Part shown: positions 47,755-56,191 of the stretch, piece by piece
Numbering within the stretch: the stretch's first letter is position 1
How the letters are laid out: each line of letters opens with the position of its first letter
NCBI RefSeq assembly: GCF_014284255.1
Contig: NZ_JACOFV010000002.1
Coordinates: 186,001-250,000 of the forward strand
Length of the DNA stretch: 64,000 nucleotides
Direction of reading: 5' to 3'
Source of the DNA: Cognatundibacterium jejuense
Lineage (GTDB): Bacteria; Pseudomonadota; Gammaproteobacteria; Burkholderiales; Burkholderiaceae_D
The notes under the pieces: model-generated
The model's input: the letters and a program-made list of their open reading frames with translations, nothing else
Database searches by the model: none
What the model was told of the DNA's origin: nothing
Translations under genes and position numbers: made by a program

Positions 47755-48522
47755 TCAGGCAGTAACCGGAGGACGGTAAACAACCAGACGTTCATGCAGT
47801 TGTTCCCAACAGGCGCGAGTGATAACTTGATGCGTGACCCATAACACCGCTGAGAATTTGCTGACATCGACGTCGTCAAAGCGGTCAAACAAATGAATAT
47901 TGGGGGGCAAGGGATTTGTCCGATTCCACCAGTTTTTTTGTCCGGCTTCCTGCACAAAAGCAATTGCATCGCCGTTCACCACATGAGCAGAGACGCGGGT
48001 GATATTGATTTTGGGTGCTTCCACCTGCCAACCCAAGTCACGACCGAGAATATCAACCGGAATTGTTTTACCTACGTCAGATGCGGTGGTCAGTACAGGG
48101 GTCGCCTGCAATAAGGTGGCAATCTTTTCTGCCCATTCGTTCGCACCGCCCACATGACCCGACAAAACGGGAATAACGAATTGCGCGGCATCGTCGACCA
48201 CAATCACGCCGGGATCCTCGTCTTTGTTTTTCAGATGAGGCGCGATCAAACGTACTACAGCACCAAGTGATACAAAAAATACGACCTGATCAAAATCCGC
48301 CATCAATACCGCAATTTCATCGCGAAACGCGCCCGTATAGGCGCGTACCGGATTGCTGATATTGTTCATCAAACCAGAAAATTTTTCTGCAACACAGACA
48401 TGAGCCTGAGGCAAAAGCTGCGCCAAAGCGGCTGTTTGCTGTGCGCCATGCTTTGTAATCGCTACCAAGACAATCCGTGGTTCATCCGGAGTAAACTGAA
48501 TCACTTCGTTATTTGTATTCAT
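47755..48522 (-). CDS. cbiG: Cobalt-precorrin 5A hydrolase, CbiG N-terminal and central domains
   Basis: A 255-residue protein with the CbiG core: VFFVSLGAVVRLIAPHLKNKDEDPGVIVVDD and VIPVLSGHVGGANEWAEKIA. CbiG opens the delta-lactone of cobalt-precorrin-5A and releases the two-carbon fragment in the anaerobic pathway. It lacks the usual C-terminal domain, which is the next gene. Its start overlaps the cobI/cbiL stop (ATGA). Confidence 0.88.
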   Translation of the reverse strand: MNTNNEVIQFTPDEPRIVLVAITKHGAQQTAALAQLLPQAHVCVAEKFSGLMNNISNPVRAYTGAFRDEIAVLMADFDQVVFFVSLGAVVRLIAPHLKNKDEDPGVIVVDDAAQFVIPVLSGHVGGANEWAEKIATLLQATPVLTTASDVGKTIPVDILGRDLGWQVEAPKINITRVSAHVVNGDAIAFVQEAGQKNWWNRTNPLPPNIHLFDRFDDVDVSKFSAVLWVTHQVITRACWEQLHERLVVYRPPVTA

Positions 48523-49328
48523 GCTGGGATTTCCTGTCTATTTTCGTCGAAAACTACACTTTCATTGGCAACCAAGCTGTCGATTTTCCGGCAGCCACGT
48601 AACAACTCACCGCGTTCTCGCTGAGGATTTTTAACGATGAGCAAAGACAAATAATTGACCTTCTCACCTTTGAGCGTCGCCACATCCGTCACGATACGTT
48701 CGACTGGCGAACCGGCTTTTTCTATGAAGCGTGCATGTGGTAATAAATCACGGCGTGCTAATAAATCAATCAGGTCATCGAGTAAAGGCTTCACCTTCAT
48801 CAGCACCAAGGTGTCGAAATCATTCAACATACTTTCCACCGCGCCGATGCCGTAAGCGGCAGGGACAATCGCAATGGTGTCGTCTTGTTCCGACAGCGGT
48901 ATTTGCAAAGTTGCGCAAGCTGCATTGAACGAATTCACGCCAGCGATAATCTCAATATCCGCTGTCGCATCAAGCTCGAGCAAAGTACGAGCGAGATAAC
49001 AAAAGCTGGCGTAGGTTGAAGCATCGCCTTCAACCAAAAATAAAACATCGCGTCCGGATTGCAATAATTGTTGAACTGTTTGCGCAGCCTTGAGCCAATG
49101 ACGTGCGAGCTTTTCGACATCATGCGTCATCGGGAATAACAAAGCCTGGTGCTGTTCTGGCAAAGGCAAACCAGCACGTAGAACGATATCTAAGGCGTAG
49201 CTTTCTTTGCGCAAACTACGGATAGGATAGGTCCACACCGTATCAGGGCGCTGTAATTGCAGCCACGCGCTACGCGTGATCAAACCAGGATCCCCCGGCC
49301 CCAGCGATAAGGCAATCAACTTGCTCAT
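48519..49328 (-). CDS. cobI: Precorrin-2/cobalt-factor II C20-methyltransferase
   Basis: SAM-dependent methyltransferase (CobI/CbiL) acting at C20. The 269-residue product begins MSKLIALSLGPGDPGLITRSA, followed by VLFLVEGDASTYASFCYLA and AGVNSFNAACA, the methylase signatures in the CobI version. The ATG at 49328 overlaps the cobL stop; the frame's 11 extra upstream codons belong to cobL overlap and are rejected. Confidence 0.92.
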   Translation of the reverse strand: MSKLIALSLGPGDPGLITRSAWLQLQRPDTVWTYPIRSLRKESYALDIVLRAGLPLPEQHQALLFPMTHDVEKLARHWLKAAQTVQQLLQSGRDVLFLVEGDASTYASFCYLARTLLELDATADIEIIAGVNSFNAACATLQIPLSEQDDTIAIVPAAYGIGAVESMLNDFDTLVLMKVKPLLDDLIDLLARRDLLPHARFIEKAGSPVERIVTDVATLKGEKVNYLSLLIVKNPQRERGELLRGCRKIDSLVANESVVFDENRQEIPA

Positions 49329-50629
49329 ACGTCCGCCCTGGCTTGCGCACACACCAGCCACACAGGATTTTCTGCCGCCATTCTATGCATATGCAATATT
49401 GGTTTGCTACGTGACGCTTGCAGGCTGATCACATCCCACTCTGCATCCGTCTGCTTTAAGACGGTGATGGCGGTGGAGAGATTTTCGAGTGTGACGAAAT
49501 TCATTACTAACTTGCCATTTGGTCGAAGACGTTGCAAACAAAGTGAGATGAGTTCATTCAACTCCCCGCCAGAACCGCCGATAAAAATCGCATCAGGCAC
49601 TGGCCAATGCTCCATGCCAGCAGGCGCTTTGTCGTGGACTAAGGTGTAATTACTGAGGCCAAACCGACGCCAATTCGACAAGGCGATTTGACTATCTTCG
49701 GGATTTTTTTCTATCGCATAGACATGACCACGGCGACACAAGCGTGCCGCCTCCAAACCGACCGAACCGGAACCTGCGCCGATATCCCACACAATGCTAT
49801 CCGCACGCAATTGCAGACGCGCCAGCGATACCGCGCGAACTTCTTGCTTGGTGATCAGACCCTTTTCTGGATGTCTTTGATGAAACTGGTCATCAGCAAG
49901 GCCAAACAGCACCGGTTCTCTTTGCATATCAGTGCGCCACAGCAGCATCACATTTGGATCACCAAAGCGCATTTCAGTCGCGGCAGAGACACTAATATCG
50001 GTGACGATACGTTCCTCATCCTGACAAAGGCGTTCACATACCGCCATCTCATAATCGTCTTGCAGACCTTCGATGACCAACATACGTGCAATCCTGTCCG
50101 GTGCATTGTCTGGCCCGGTTAAGATCGCTAGCCGTGCATGCTGCCGTATATCTTGCATCAAACCGTACATACCGTGACTGGCGTCGCTACCTTGCGTCCA
50201 TTCACCCGCATCTTTTGCATGTACTGAACTAAATTTCATTTGCTGCCACGGCATGCCCAAGCGGGCACACGCCAATTGCAAGGTCGATACATTGGGAATC
50301 ACTTCTATCGCTTCGATACATAAATGCGCAGCCAAATAGGCAGCGATGCCATAGCATAAGGGATCGCCTGTCGCCAGCACCACCACTCTTAAGCCATCGC
50401 TCTGCGCGGCACGTATCCATTCAGGGACCTGAGATAGTGCGCCGCTCAGCGGCCTTTGCTCTGCTGTGGGTGCAATATGGTTTTGAAATATTTCCAGCGT
50501 GCGTCGTGCACCGATAATCATCTGCGCATTTTGTATATGCAACAAAGCATTAGCGGATAAGCTGGCGATGCCGTCGTCGAGCACCCCAACAATACGGCAG
50601 CGTGGATGGGTAGGTAAGCTGTCTAACAT
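49325..50629 (-). CDS. cobL: Precorrin-6Y C5,15-methyltransferase (CbiE-CbiT fusion)
   Basis: Bifunctional enzyme methylating C5 and C15 and decarboxylating the C12 acetate side chain. The 434-residue protein has an N-terminal CbiE-type tetrapyrrole methylase (VVVLATGDPLCYG, IPNVSTLQLACARLG) to about residue 210. A C-terminal CbiT-type Rossmann methyltransferase follows (IVWDIGAGSGSVGLEAARL, AIFIGGSGGEL). It overlaps cbiD by 7 bp at its start. Confidence 0.93.
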   Translation of the reverse strand: MLDSLPTHPRCRIVGVLDDGIASLSANALLHIQNAQMIIGARRTLEIFQNHIAPTAEQRPLSGALSQVPEWIRAAQSDGLRVVVLATGDPLCYGIAAYLAAHLCIEAIEVIPNVSTLQLACARLGMPWQQMKFSSVHAKDAGEWTQGSDASHGMYGLMQDIRQHARLAILTGPDNAPDRIARMLVIEGLQDDYEMAVCERLCQDEERIVTDISVSAATEMRFGDPNVMLLWRTDMQREPVLFGLADDQFHQRHPEKGLITKQEVRAVSLARLQLRADSIVWDIGAGSGSVGLEAARLCRRGHVYAIEKNPEDSQIALSNWRRFGLSNYTLVHDKAPAGMEHWPVPDAIFIGGSGGELNELISLCLQRLRPNGKLVMNFVTLENLSTAITVLKQTDAEWDVISLQASRSKPILHMHRMAAENPVWLVCAQARADV

Positions 50630-51732
50630 AAATTTTCTGACCTTACTTCTGCAATCTTGCGACCATCGAAATCGCAGACCAGTACATGTAATTGAAATTG
50701 ATCCGGATAGCGCGCGTTCAGCGTCTCAATCACGCGCTCCGCCAATACCGTATGAAATGCCACAGAAAGACCTAGTAATTCCATCTGCTCGCTGGCATAC
50801 CTCGCGGTTTCTCCGGCAGCAATCGCCGCGCAGACTTCAGCTGGTGCGCCGAGGCCAGTTGCAATGTTTGCCAACAAACCGGTATCCACTTCAGCGCGTC
50901 CGGCGTGGGTAATTTCTTCACCTTGGGCAATCTTGGTGAGCTTGCCGACCATGCCACCGATGATGACTTTTTTGATGTGATGCCGGCTGGCAGCACTCAT
51001 GGCATAGCGTAAAAAATCGCCCATTTGCACAAACGCCGCAGCGGGCAAATGCGGCATTTCGTCCATGACAAATTTTTCTGTACGACCGCCAGTGGTCAAT
51101 ACCACGACATCATGCCCCAGCGTGCTTGCGACTTGCACGCCTTGCACCACACTGGCTCGATAAGCCGCCGTTGAATAAGGTTTAACGATGCCAGTGGTGC
51201 CCAGGATAGAAATACCACCAAGAATGCCCAAACGTGCATTGAGCGTCTTCTTCGCCATTTCTACGCCTTGCGGAACAGAAATCATAATTTCTATCCCGGC
51301 GTCGTCCAATAAGCCTGAAGCGACGGCCTTCACATTCGCAAGAATATTCTTGCGCGGCACTGGATTAATGGCCGGACCACCAACCTCTAAACCCAAGCCC
51401 GGCATGGTTACTGTACCAACACCAAAGCCACCCGAGAGCAATAATTGCCCCGCCTCCGGCAACAAACGCAAATCGGCAGTCAGATGTGCTTTGTCGGTAC
51501 AATCGGGATCATCGCCAGCATCCTTGATCACCATGGCATGGGCACGTTGTCCGTCGCAATATCCATCCTGTACCGCAAAAGCCACCAGATCACCATTCGG
51601 TAAACAACATTCAACCTGATCCGGTACGCTGCCAGTGACTAAGCCTATCGCAGCAGCCCGTGCCGCCGCAGCAGAACACGCACCCGTCGTAAAACCAGTA
51701 CGGGTACCACGCGGCGTCTCTTTCTTCATCAT
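50623..51732 (-). CDS. cbiD: Cobalt-precorrin-5B C1-methyltransferase
   Basis: SAM-dependent C1 methyltransferase of the anaerobic (early cobalt insertion) pathway; CbiD replaces CobF. The 369-residue protein opens with RTGFTTGACSAAAARAA, the CbiD signature, and contains ISILGTTGIVKPYS and GGMVGKLTKIAQG. With CbiX and CbiG it shows that this is the anaerobic-type route. It overlaps cbiC and cobL. Confidence 0.94.
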   Translation of the reverse strand: MMKKETPRGTRTGFTTGACSAAAARAAAIGLVTGSVPDQVECCLPNGDLVAFAVQDGYCDGQRAHAMVIKDAGDDPDCTDKAHLTADLRLLPEAGQLLLSGGFGVGTVTMPGLGLEVGGPAINPVPRKNILANVKAVASGLLDDAGIEIMISVPQGVEMAKKTLNARLGILGGISILGTTGIVKPYSTAAYRASVVQGVQVASTLGHDVVVLTTGGRTEKFVMDEMPHLPAAAFVQMGDFLRYAMSAASRHHIKKVIIGGMVGKLTKIAQGEEITHAGRAEVDTGLLANIATGLGAPAEVCAAIAAGETARYASEQMELLGLSVAFHTVLAERVIETLNARYPDQFQLHVLVCDFDGRKIAEVRSENLC

Positions 51733-52400
51733 GGATGTTCAGCAGCCTCAGCCAGACCAAGTAAGGCATGAATCGCTGCCACTACTAAGGTCGACCCACC
51801 TTTACGACCACGAATCACGATCCAGGGCACTTGCTGTTCCAACGCCATCAAGTCTTTCGATTCCGCCGCCGAGACAAACCCGACTGGCATCCCCACCACG
51901 AGTGCAGGACGTACCCCGCGTTCATGAATCAGTCTGACCAGTTCGATCAAGGCAGTCGGTGCATTGCCTATACCAACAATCGCGCCATCCAATAAACCTA
52001 AATGATGCGCACGTCGCATCGCCTGAACAGCGCGCGTCGTTCCTTGCTCTTTTGCATCAGCAATGACTTGTGGCTCCGAAATAAACTGATGCGTTGTCAT
52101 ATTGAAATGCGCGAGTCGTGGTTGCGATAAGCCGACGCAGATCATTTCTACATCAGCAACAACACGCGATGTTCTGCTGCGTATCGCCGCCACACCCGCA
52201 CGTATCGCATCGGGGTGAAAATCCGTTAAGCCATTGAAATCAAAGTCTGCATTCGCATGAATCATGCGCCTGACGACTGGCCATTGCTCCGCAGTATAAG
52301 AATGGCTGCGCACTTCACTGTCAATCACGGCAAACGAATCATGTTCTATCGCGCGTCCGGCAGCGGTGAGCTGTTCGGTGATCACGTTATTGTTCATCAT
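51729..52400 (-). CDS. cbiC: Precorrin-8X/cobalt-precorrin-8 methylmutase
   Basis: Isomerase (CobH/CbiC) that moves the C11 methyl to C12, giving cobyrinic or hydrogenobyrinic acid. The 223-residue protein has VVRRMIHANADFDF with the catalytic His, and GNAPTALIELVRLI with PALVVGMPVGFVSAAESK, all typical. The start ATG is directly after the cbiX stop; a second ATG lies one codon in. Confidence 0.93.
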   Translation of the reverse strand: MMNNNVITEQLTAAGRAIEHDSFAVIDSEVRSHSYTAEQWPVVRRMIHANADFDFNGLTDFHPDAIRAGVAAIRSRTSRVVADVEMICVGLSQPRLAHFNMTTHQFISEPQVIADAKEQGTTRAVQAMRRAHHLGLLDGAIVGIGNAPTALIELVRLIHERGVRPALVVGMPVGFVSAAESKDLMALEQQVPWIVIRGRKGGSTLVVAAIHALLGLAEAAEHP

Positions 52401-53363
52401 TTATCCTGCTACCGAATCTGCGGCATGGGGGTGGTCGTGGTGATCATGATGTTCATGGTGGTGCGCATGGTACGCATGTCCGTGATCATGAGTATGCTCA
52501 TGATCATGGTGGTGATGCTGCGCATCATCGTGATGATGTCCACCTAAACCATGTTCGACCGCAAAATCACGGAACTTACAGCCATCACAAGGCATTTTTG
52601 AATCCTGATGTCCATGCTGCAAATCATGTACACGCTGTTCCAGCAATTCAAAGACTTCTTTTTCAAATCCAAAATAAGTGCTCGCGGTAAAGCGTATGTG
52701 TGGATATTGCATCTTCAAATGCTCAACCTGACGTTTGATGCGTTCGACCAGCGTGCCGTTGTACAAATAATAAGGCAGCACAACAATCTGCGTCATTCCC
52801 AGCATGTTTTGCCGTTGAACGACTTTTTCTATACGAGGATAAGTGATGCCGGTGAAAGCCAAATCGACCAATTCATGATCACCTTCTTCCATTAACCAGC
52901 GCGCCATTTTTGCCATGTCACCGTTAGCTTGACGGTCAGACGAGCCGCGCCCCAAAACGATGACACCTGTCGTCGTCGGATCGGGCATATCTAAAGCTTG
53001 CATCGCTTTGCGTAAGCGGCGTTTGAGGATGCTCAGGATAGGATCACAAGCCGTTAAGTGCGGTGCGTATAAAAACAGCGTTTGCGGAAACTTGATCCGC
53101 GCGCCATCAATCGCTTGCGGAATATCCATTTTCACGTGCCCCGCCGCATTTAAAATAAGCGGCAATACCAACACACGATCTGCGTGTTCTGCGGCGCGTG
53201 CCAGGCCAACACTCATCGTGACTTCAGAAAATTCGATGAAGCAAACCTCAATGCGCCAATCAGGTTGACGCAAACGCCATTGCGCTGCGAACTCTAAAAT
53301 TTCATCATTGCCGGAAGCCTCGCGGGAACCATGTCCGACTAACAAAATCGTATCTTTTTTCAT
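52401..53363 (-). CDS. cbiX: Sirohydrochlorin cobaltochelatase CbiX with histidine-rich tail
   Basis: Class II chelatase inserting cobalt into sirohydrochlorin, 320 residues. Two CbiX-type halves carry the metal-binding His in LLVGHGSREASG and GAADRVLVLPLILNAAGH-like segments. MPCDGCKFRDFA near residue 260 is the MxCxxC motif seen in some long CbiX proteins. The last 50 residues are an extreme His/Asp tail with more than 20 His, probably a cobalt store or metallochaperone segment as known in other CbiX proteins. Confidence 0.92.
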   Translation of the reverse strand: MKKDTILLVGHGSREASGNDEILEFAAQWRLRQPDWRIEVCFIEFSEVTMSVGLARAAEHADRVLVLPLILNAAGHVKMDIPQAIDGARIKFPQTLFLYAPHLTACDPILSILKRRLRKAMQALDMPDPTTTGVIVLGRGSSDRQANGDMAKMARWLMEEGDHELVDLAFTGITYPRIEKVVQRQNMLGMTQIVVLPYYLYNGTLVERIKRQVEHLKMQYPHIRFTASTYFGFEKEVFELLEQRVHDLQHGHQDSKMPCDGCKFRDFAVEHGLGGHHHDDAQHHHHDHEHTHDHGHAYHAHHHEHHDHHDHPHAADSVAG

Positions 53364-54244
53364 AAACTCTCTATTGAATGAGGAGTGGCCGCGCTATTTG
53401 CATCAGGCGACGAAGGGGCAGCATCAGCATTGGTGGTCGCCGTGACACTGGCGCGACGAAAGCGATGAGTAAAACTAGCGTCATACAGCTTTGATTTGAT
53501 CAGAGTCGTCCATTGCCGCGCCCCTAACGTCGGGCTGGCAATAATCATGGCCTGGCTTGCCACTTTCGCTTCACGACACAATTGTTGTATCGTTGAAATC
53601 GTGCCACGGATGATTTTTTCCTGTTCTGGCCAACTGGCTTTGTGGACGACCAATATTGGTGCATCAGGAGACCAGCCAGCGGCGATCAGCGATGCCGTTA
53701 CCCGTCCGAGTAAAGTGATACTCAAGAAAATGCACAGCGTCGTGTGATGGCTGGCAAGTTCTTCCAGCGATTCACCTTCTGGCATCGGCGTGCGCCCTTC
53801 CACTCGCGTCAAAATGACGGTTTGGGTGATCTCGGGTAAAGTCAGACTCTCGACCGCAGCCGCGGCGGATGCCATTGCCGACGACACGCCAGGCACGACT
53901 TGTACCGCAATACCCGCTGCATCCAGCGGTTGAACAACTTCAATCAACGCACCATATAAACCCGGATCTCCGGTTTGCAGTCGTATCACGGTTTGGTGTT
54001 GATGTGCCTGCGCTATCAGCCATGTCGCCATTTGCTCCAGAGTCATTTCTTTAGAATCAGCAATCACGCAACCAGGCGGCGCCCAGCGCGTGGCGGCTTC
54101 ATTCACCAGTGACCCGGCAAACAAAATGGCACCAGCACGGGCAATCAGATCGCGTCCTTTGACTGTCAACAGATCAGGATCACCCGGTCCCGCACCAACA
54201 AACCAGACCGTGCCGGGTTTGTCAGTCGTCTCAATCTGCTTCAT
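53360..54244 (-). CDS. cobM: Precorrin-4/cobalt-precorrin-4 C11-methyltransferase
   Basis: SAM-dependent methyltransferase (CobM/CbiF) acting on C11. The 294-residue protein starts with VWFVGAGPGDPDLLTVKG and contains RLQTGDPGLYGALIE and VVPGVSSAMASAAA, the CobM signature. The C-terminal 40 residues are a low-complexity Ala/Ser/Thr tail. Start and stop overlap the neighbouring genes (ATGA). Confidence 0.94.
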   Translation of the reverse strand: MKQIETTDKPGTVWFVGAGPGDPDLLTVKGRDLIARAGAILFAGSLVNEAATRWAPPGCVIADSKEMTLEQMATWLIAQAHQHQTVIRLQTGDPGLYGALIEVVQPLDAAGIAVQVVPGVSSAMASAAAAVESLTLPEITQTVILTRVEGRTPMPEGESLEELASHHTTLCIFLSITLLGRVTASLIAAGWSPDAPILVVHKASWPEQEKIIRGTISTIQQLCREAKVASQAMIIASPTLGARQWTTLIKSKLYDASFTHRFRRASVTATTNADAAPSSPDANSAATPHSIESL

Positions 54245-54900
54245 ACGTCAGAACTAGACGCGATGGAAGGAGCAGACAGCGTGCCTTCGGACAAGCACAA
54301 GGCGACTAATTTGCTATGCGAGAAACGACGTACCAGCCATAAAATACCCAGGCTAAAAACCGGCTCCAGCAACACCAAGCTCAGATAACTGGAAGCAAAT
54401 TGAGCCCATGCCAGAAGCGAGGTCGCGGGGTTGGAAATCGCTAACCAAAAGCCCACCATCAAAGTAACGCCGCTGTAATACATGGCATCGAGTTTGAGCA
54501 AGGTAGTGACATTAACGCTCTGCAACTTGCGTCCAAAGCTGTAATGCATCGCCATGAGAGGTACTGCAAGGCTCAGACTATTCACTGCCAGATGCACCAG
54601 ATCTTGTGGTTCAAATAAAGCGCCTTGCAACAACAAGCCTAGTGCAAAGCCAAACAAAGTAGGCAAAAATCCAAAACTCAGATAAATAGGAATAGCACCA
54701 ATAAAATGCAGTTCCGATGGCCCCACTTGCATGTGGAAGGCCTGCATAAACATAGAGAAGAAAATAGCCGCCAGCGCTGTACGCAATAGCAAAGCGGGGC
54801 GACAAAATAATTGCGGTAAATAGCCGAGATATACTGCGGATGCAGTCACAGCGGCAAAAGCCAGTTTAGCCGGAGCAATAATGCCTGGTTCGATATGCAT
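54241..54900 (-). CDS. CbiM-like energy-coupling-factor transporter substrate-binding permease
   Basis: A 219-residue inner-membrane protein with about six hydrophobic segments and the N-terminal MHIEPG. In CbiM the first residues Met-His-Ile bind the cobalt ion through the free amino group and His2, so this N-terminus supports cobalt transport. It is the first gene of the cobalamin operon behind the riboswitch. No CbiN, CbiQ or CbiO gene is present, so its energising partners are missing from the operon. Confidence 0.82.
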   Translation of the reverse strand: MHIEPGIIAPAKLAFAAVTASAVYLGYLPQLFCRPALLLRTALAAIFFSMFMQAFHMQVGPSELHFIGAIPIYLSFGFLPTLFGFALGLLLQGALFEPQDLVHLAVNSLSLAVPLMAMHYSFGRKLQSVNVTTLLKLDAMYYSGVTLMVGFWLAISNPATSLLAWAQFASSYLSLVLLEPVFSLGILWLVRRFSHSKLVALCLSEGTLSAPSIASSSDV

Positions 54901-55223
54901 AGCGATTCCTCATCAAAAGAGTCAATCATCGCCAGCGCGTGTCATCATCAAGAATGATGAATAGAAAAAAATAACATCTCTCTTTGATCCTTAGCTAAGC
55001 CAGAATCAAAATCAAAACAAAGGCGCAACAGCATATAGCAAAAGCCAAAGCAAAAGCCAAAGCCATTGAAACTCAGGAACGCCAATTGAGAGTACGAACG
55101 TCATTTTTCACCCGCACACCCGCGTGGCAAAAAATGGCAATCTGGGAAAAGAAATGGATACGGAACGCGTGCGCAAGCACGGATTACGCAAGCATCGCCC
55201 ACCGCGAAATTGCCGCTAGTGCA
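54901..55223. other. Leader between the cobalamin riboswitch and the first cbi gene
   Basis: About 320 nt of untranslated leader without a gene. It contains a two-copy 12-bp tandem repeat CAAAAGCCAAAG (plus strand, 55039-55062) with partial flanking copies. No T-tract terminator was found, so the riboswitch may act at translation or through Rho. The Shine-Dalgarno GAGGAA lies before the CbiM-like ATG. Confidence 0.45.
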
Positions 55224-55430
55224 TAAGGCCGGTATCAGGACTGATGAGCGGAAAAAATTCCAGCTGACGCGCCTTCCCATGTAAAAAACACAGTGGCATA
55301 TTGCGCAGCATTAACCGAAGTTAACTCATTTACCTTTGCGGGGGCAGTGCCGGGTTTGCGATGAAACTGAAATCATCGACGCACCGGCTTCCCGTTTAAT
55401 TTTTTTGCGGAAAACAAAAAAACACCTTAA
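55224..55430 (-). promoter_or_regulatory. Cobalamin riboswitch
   Basis: Adenosylcobalamin aptamer in the leader of the operon. Conserved elements appear in the right order on the minus strand: GGGAAGCCGGTGCG, then AACCCGGCACTGCCCCCGCAA, GCCACTGTG, ACATGGGAAGGCG and the B12 box AGTCCTGATACCGGCC. It would reduce expression of the corrin genes when coenzyme B12 is plentiful. Confidence 0.93.
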
Positions 55431-55440
55431 CACGATAAGA

Positions 55441-55469
55441 ATTCTACCTGATTTTTTTATGAATCTGAA
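55441..55469 (-). promoter_or_regulatory. Probable promoter of the cobalamin operon
   Basis: On the minus strand TTCAGA (55469-55464) and TAGAAT (55446-55441) are 17 bp apart, with four and five of six consensus matches. Transcription would start a few bases before the riboswitch. Confidence 0.55.
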
Positions 55470-55528
55470 ACAACTTATTGCGCTGATTTTTCAAAACGCT
55501 TTGACAACACAGAAATTCTGAAACCGTT

Positions 55529-56176
55529 TTAATGCGTAATTCCGCCGCTGACGTGAATATCATGCGCAGTGTGCAGTGTTGTTTCTAACATCAATCGTAT
55601 TGCTGCCGTCATCGTTGTGACTGCCATGCTTGCTGCCCCCGGATGAGCAGCAGCCTGATCCGGTGTATACGGCACATGAACAAAACCCGCACGCTTTACG
55701 CTTGGGTGGTTAGGCAATAAATGCATCAAGCCATAGAACACGTGATTGCAGACATAGGTACCGGCGGTATGCGATACCGATGCCGGAATACCGTGCTGCC
55801 GCAAAGCTTGTACGATGGCTTTGATCGGCAAACTACTGAAATAGCCTACCGGGCCATGTTCTGCTACCGGCGTATCGATCGGTTGCTGCCCGATATTATC
55901 GGGAATTCTCGCATCGTTAATATTAATCGCTACCCGCTCAACCGTGATATCGGCACGCCCCCCAGCCTGCCCCAGACTCAACACGACTTCTGGCTGGTGC
56001 GCACGCATTGCATCCTCCAGCACTTGCAAGCAAACATCGAACTCAGATGGAAGTTGAAGGCTGATAATCCGTGCATCGTCGATCATCTGGCCATCGAGCA
56101 CCTGCACCGCATCCCACGAGGGATTCGTCTTCTCAGCACCAAATGGGGCAAAGCCGGTCAATAAAATTTTTCGCAT
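55529..56176 (-). CDS. pcp: Pyroglutamyl-peptidase I
   Basis: Cytoplasmic cysteine peptidase that removes N-terminal pyroglutamate (5-oxoproline) from peptides. The 215-residue protein starts MRKILLTGFAPFG and has the catalytic triad segments: Glu in RADITVERVAINI, Cys in TYVCNHVFY and His in FVHVPYTPDQ. The ATG at 56176 is chosen over GTG codons upstream. It ends the pxp operon, so it would feed 5-oxoproline to the 5-oxoprolinase encoded upstream. Confidence 0.94.
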   Translation of the reverse strand: MRKILLTGFAPFGAEKTNPSWDAVQVLDGQMIDDARIISLQLPSEFDVCLQVLEDAMRAHQPEVVLSLGQAGGRADITVERVAININDARIPDNIGQQPIDTPVAEHGPVGYFSSLPIKAIVQALRQHGIPASVSHTAGTYVCNHVFYGLMHLLPNHPSVKRAGFVHVPYTPDQAAAHPGAASMAVTTMTAAIRLMLETTLHTAHDIHVSGGITH

Positions 56177-56191
56177 CAAAACCACCACACT

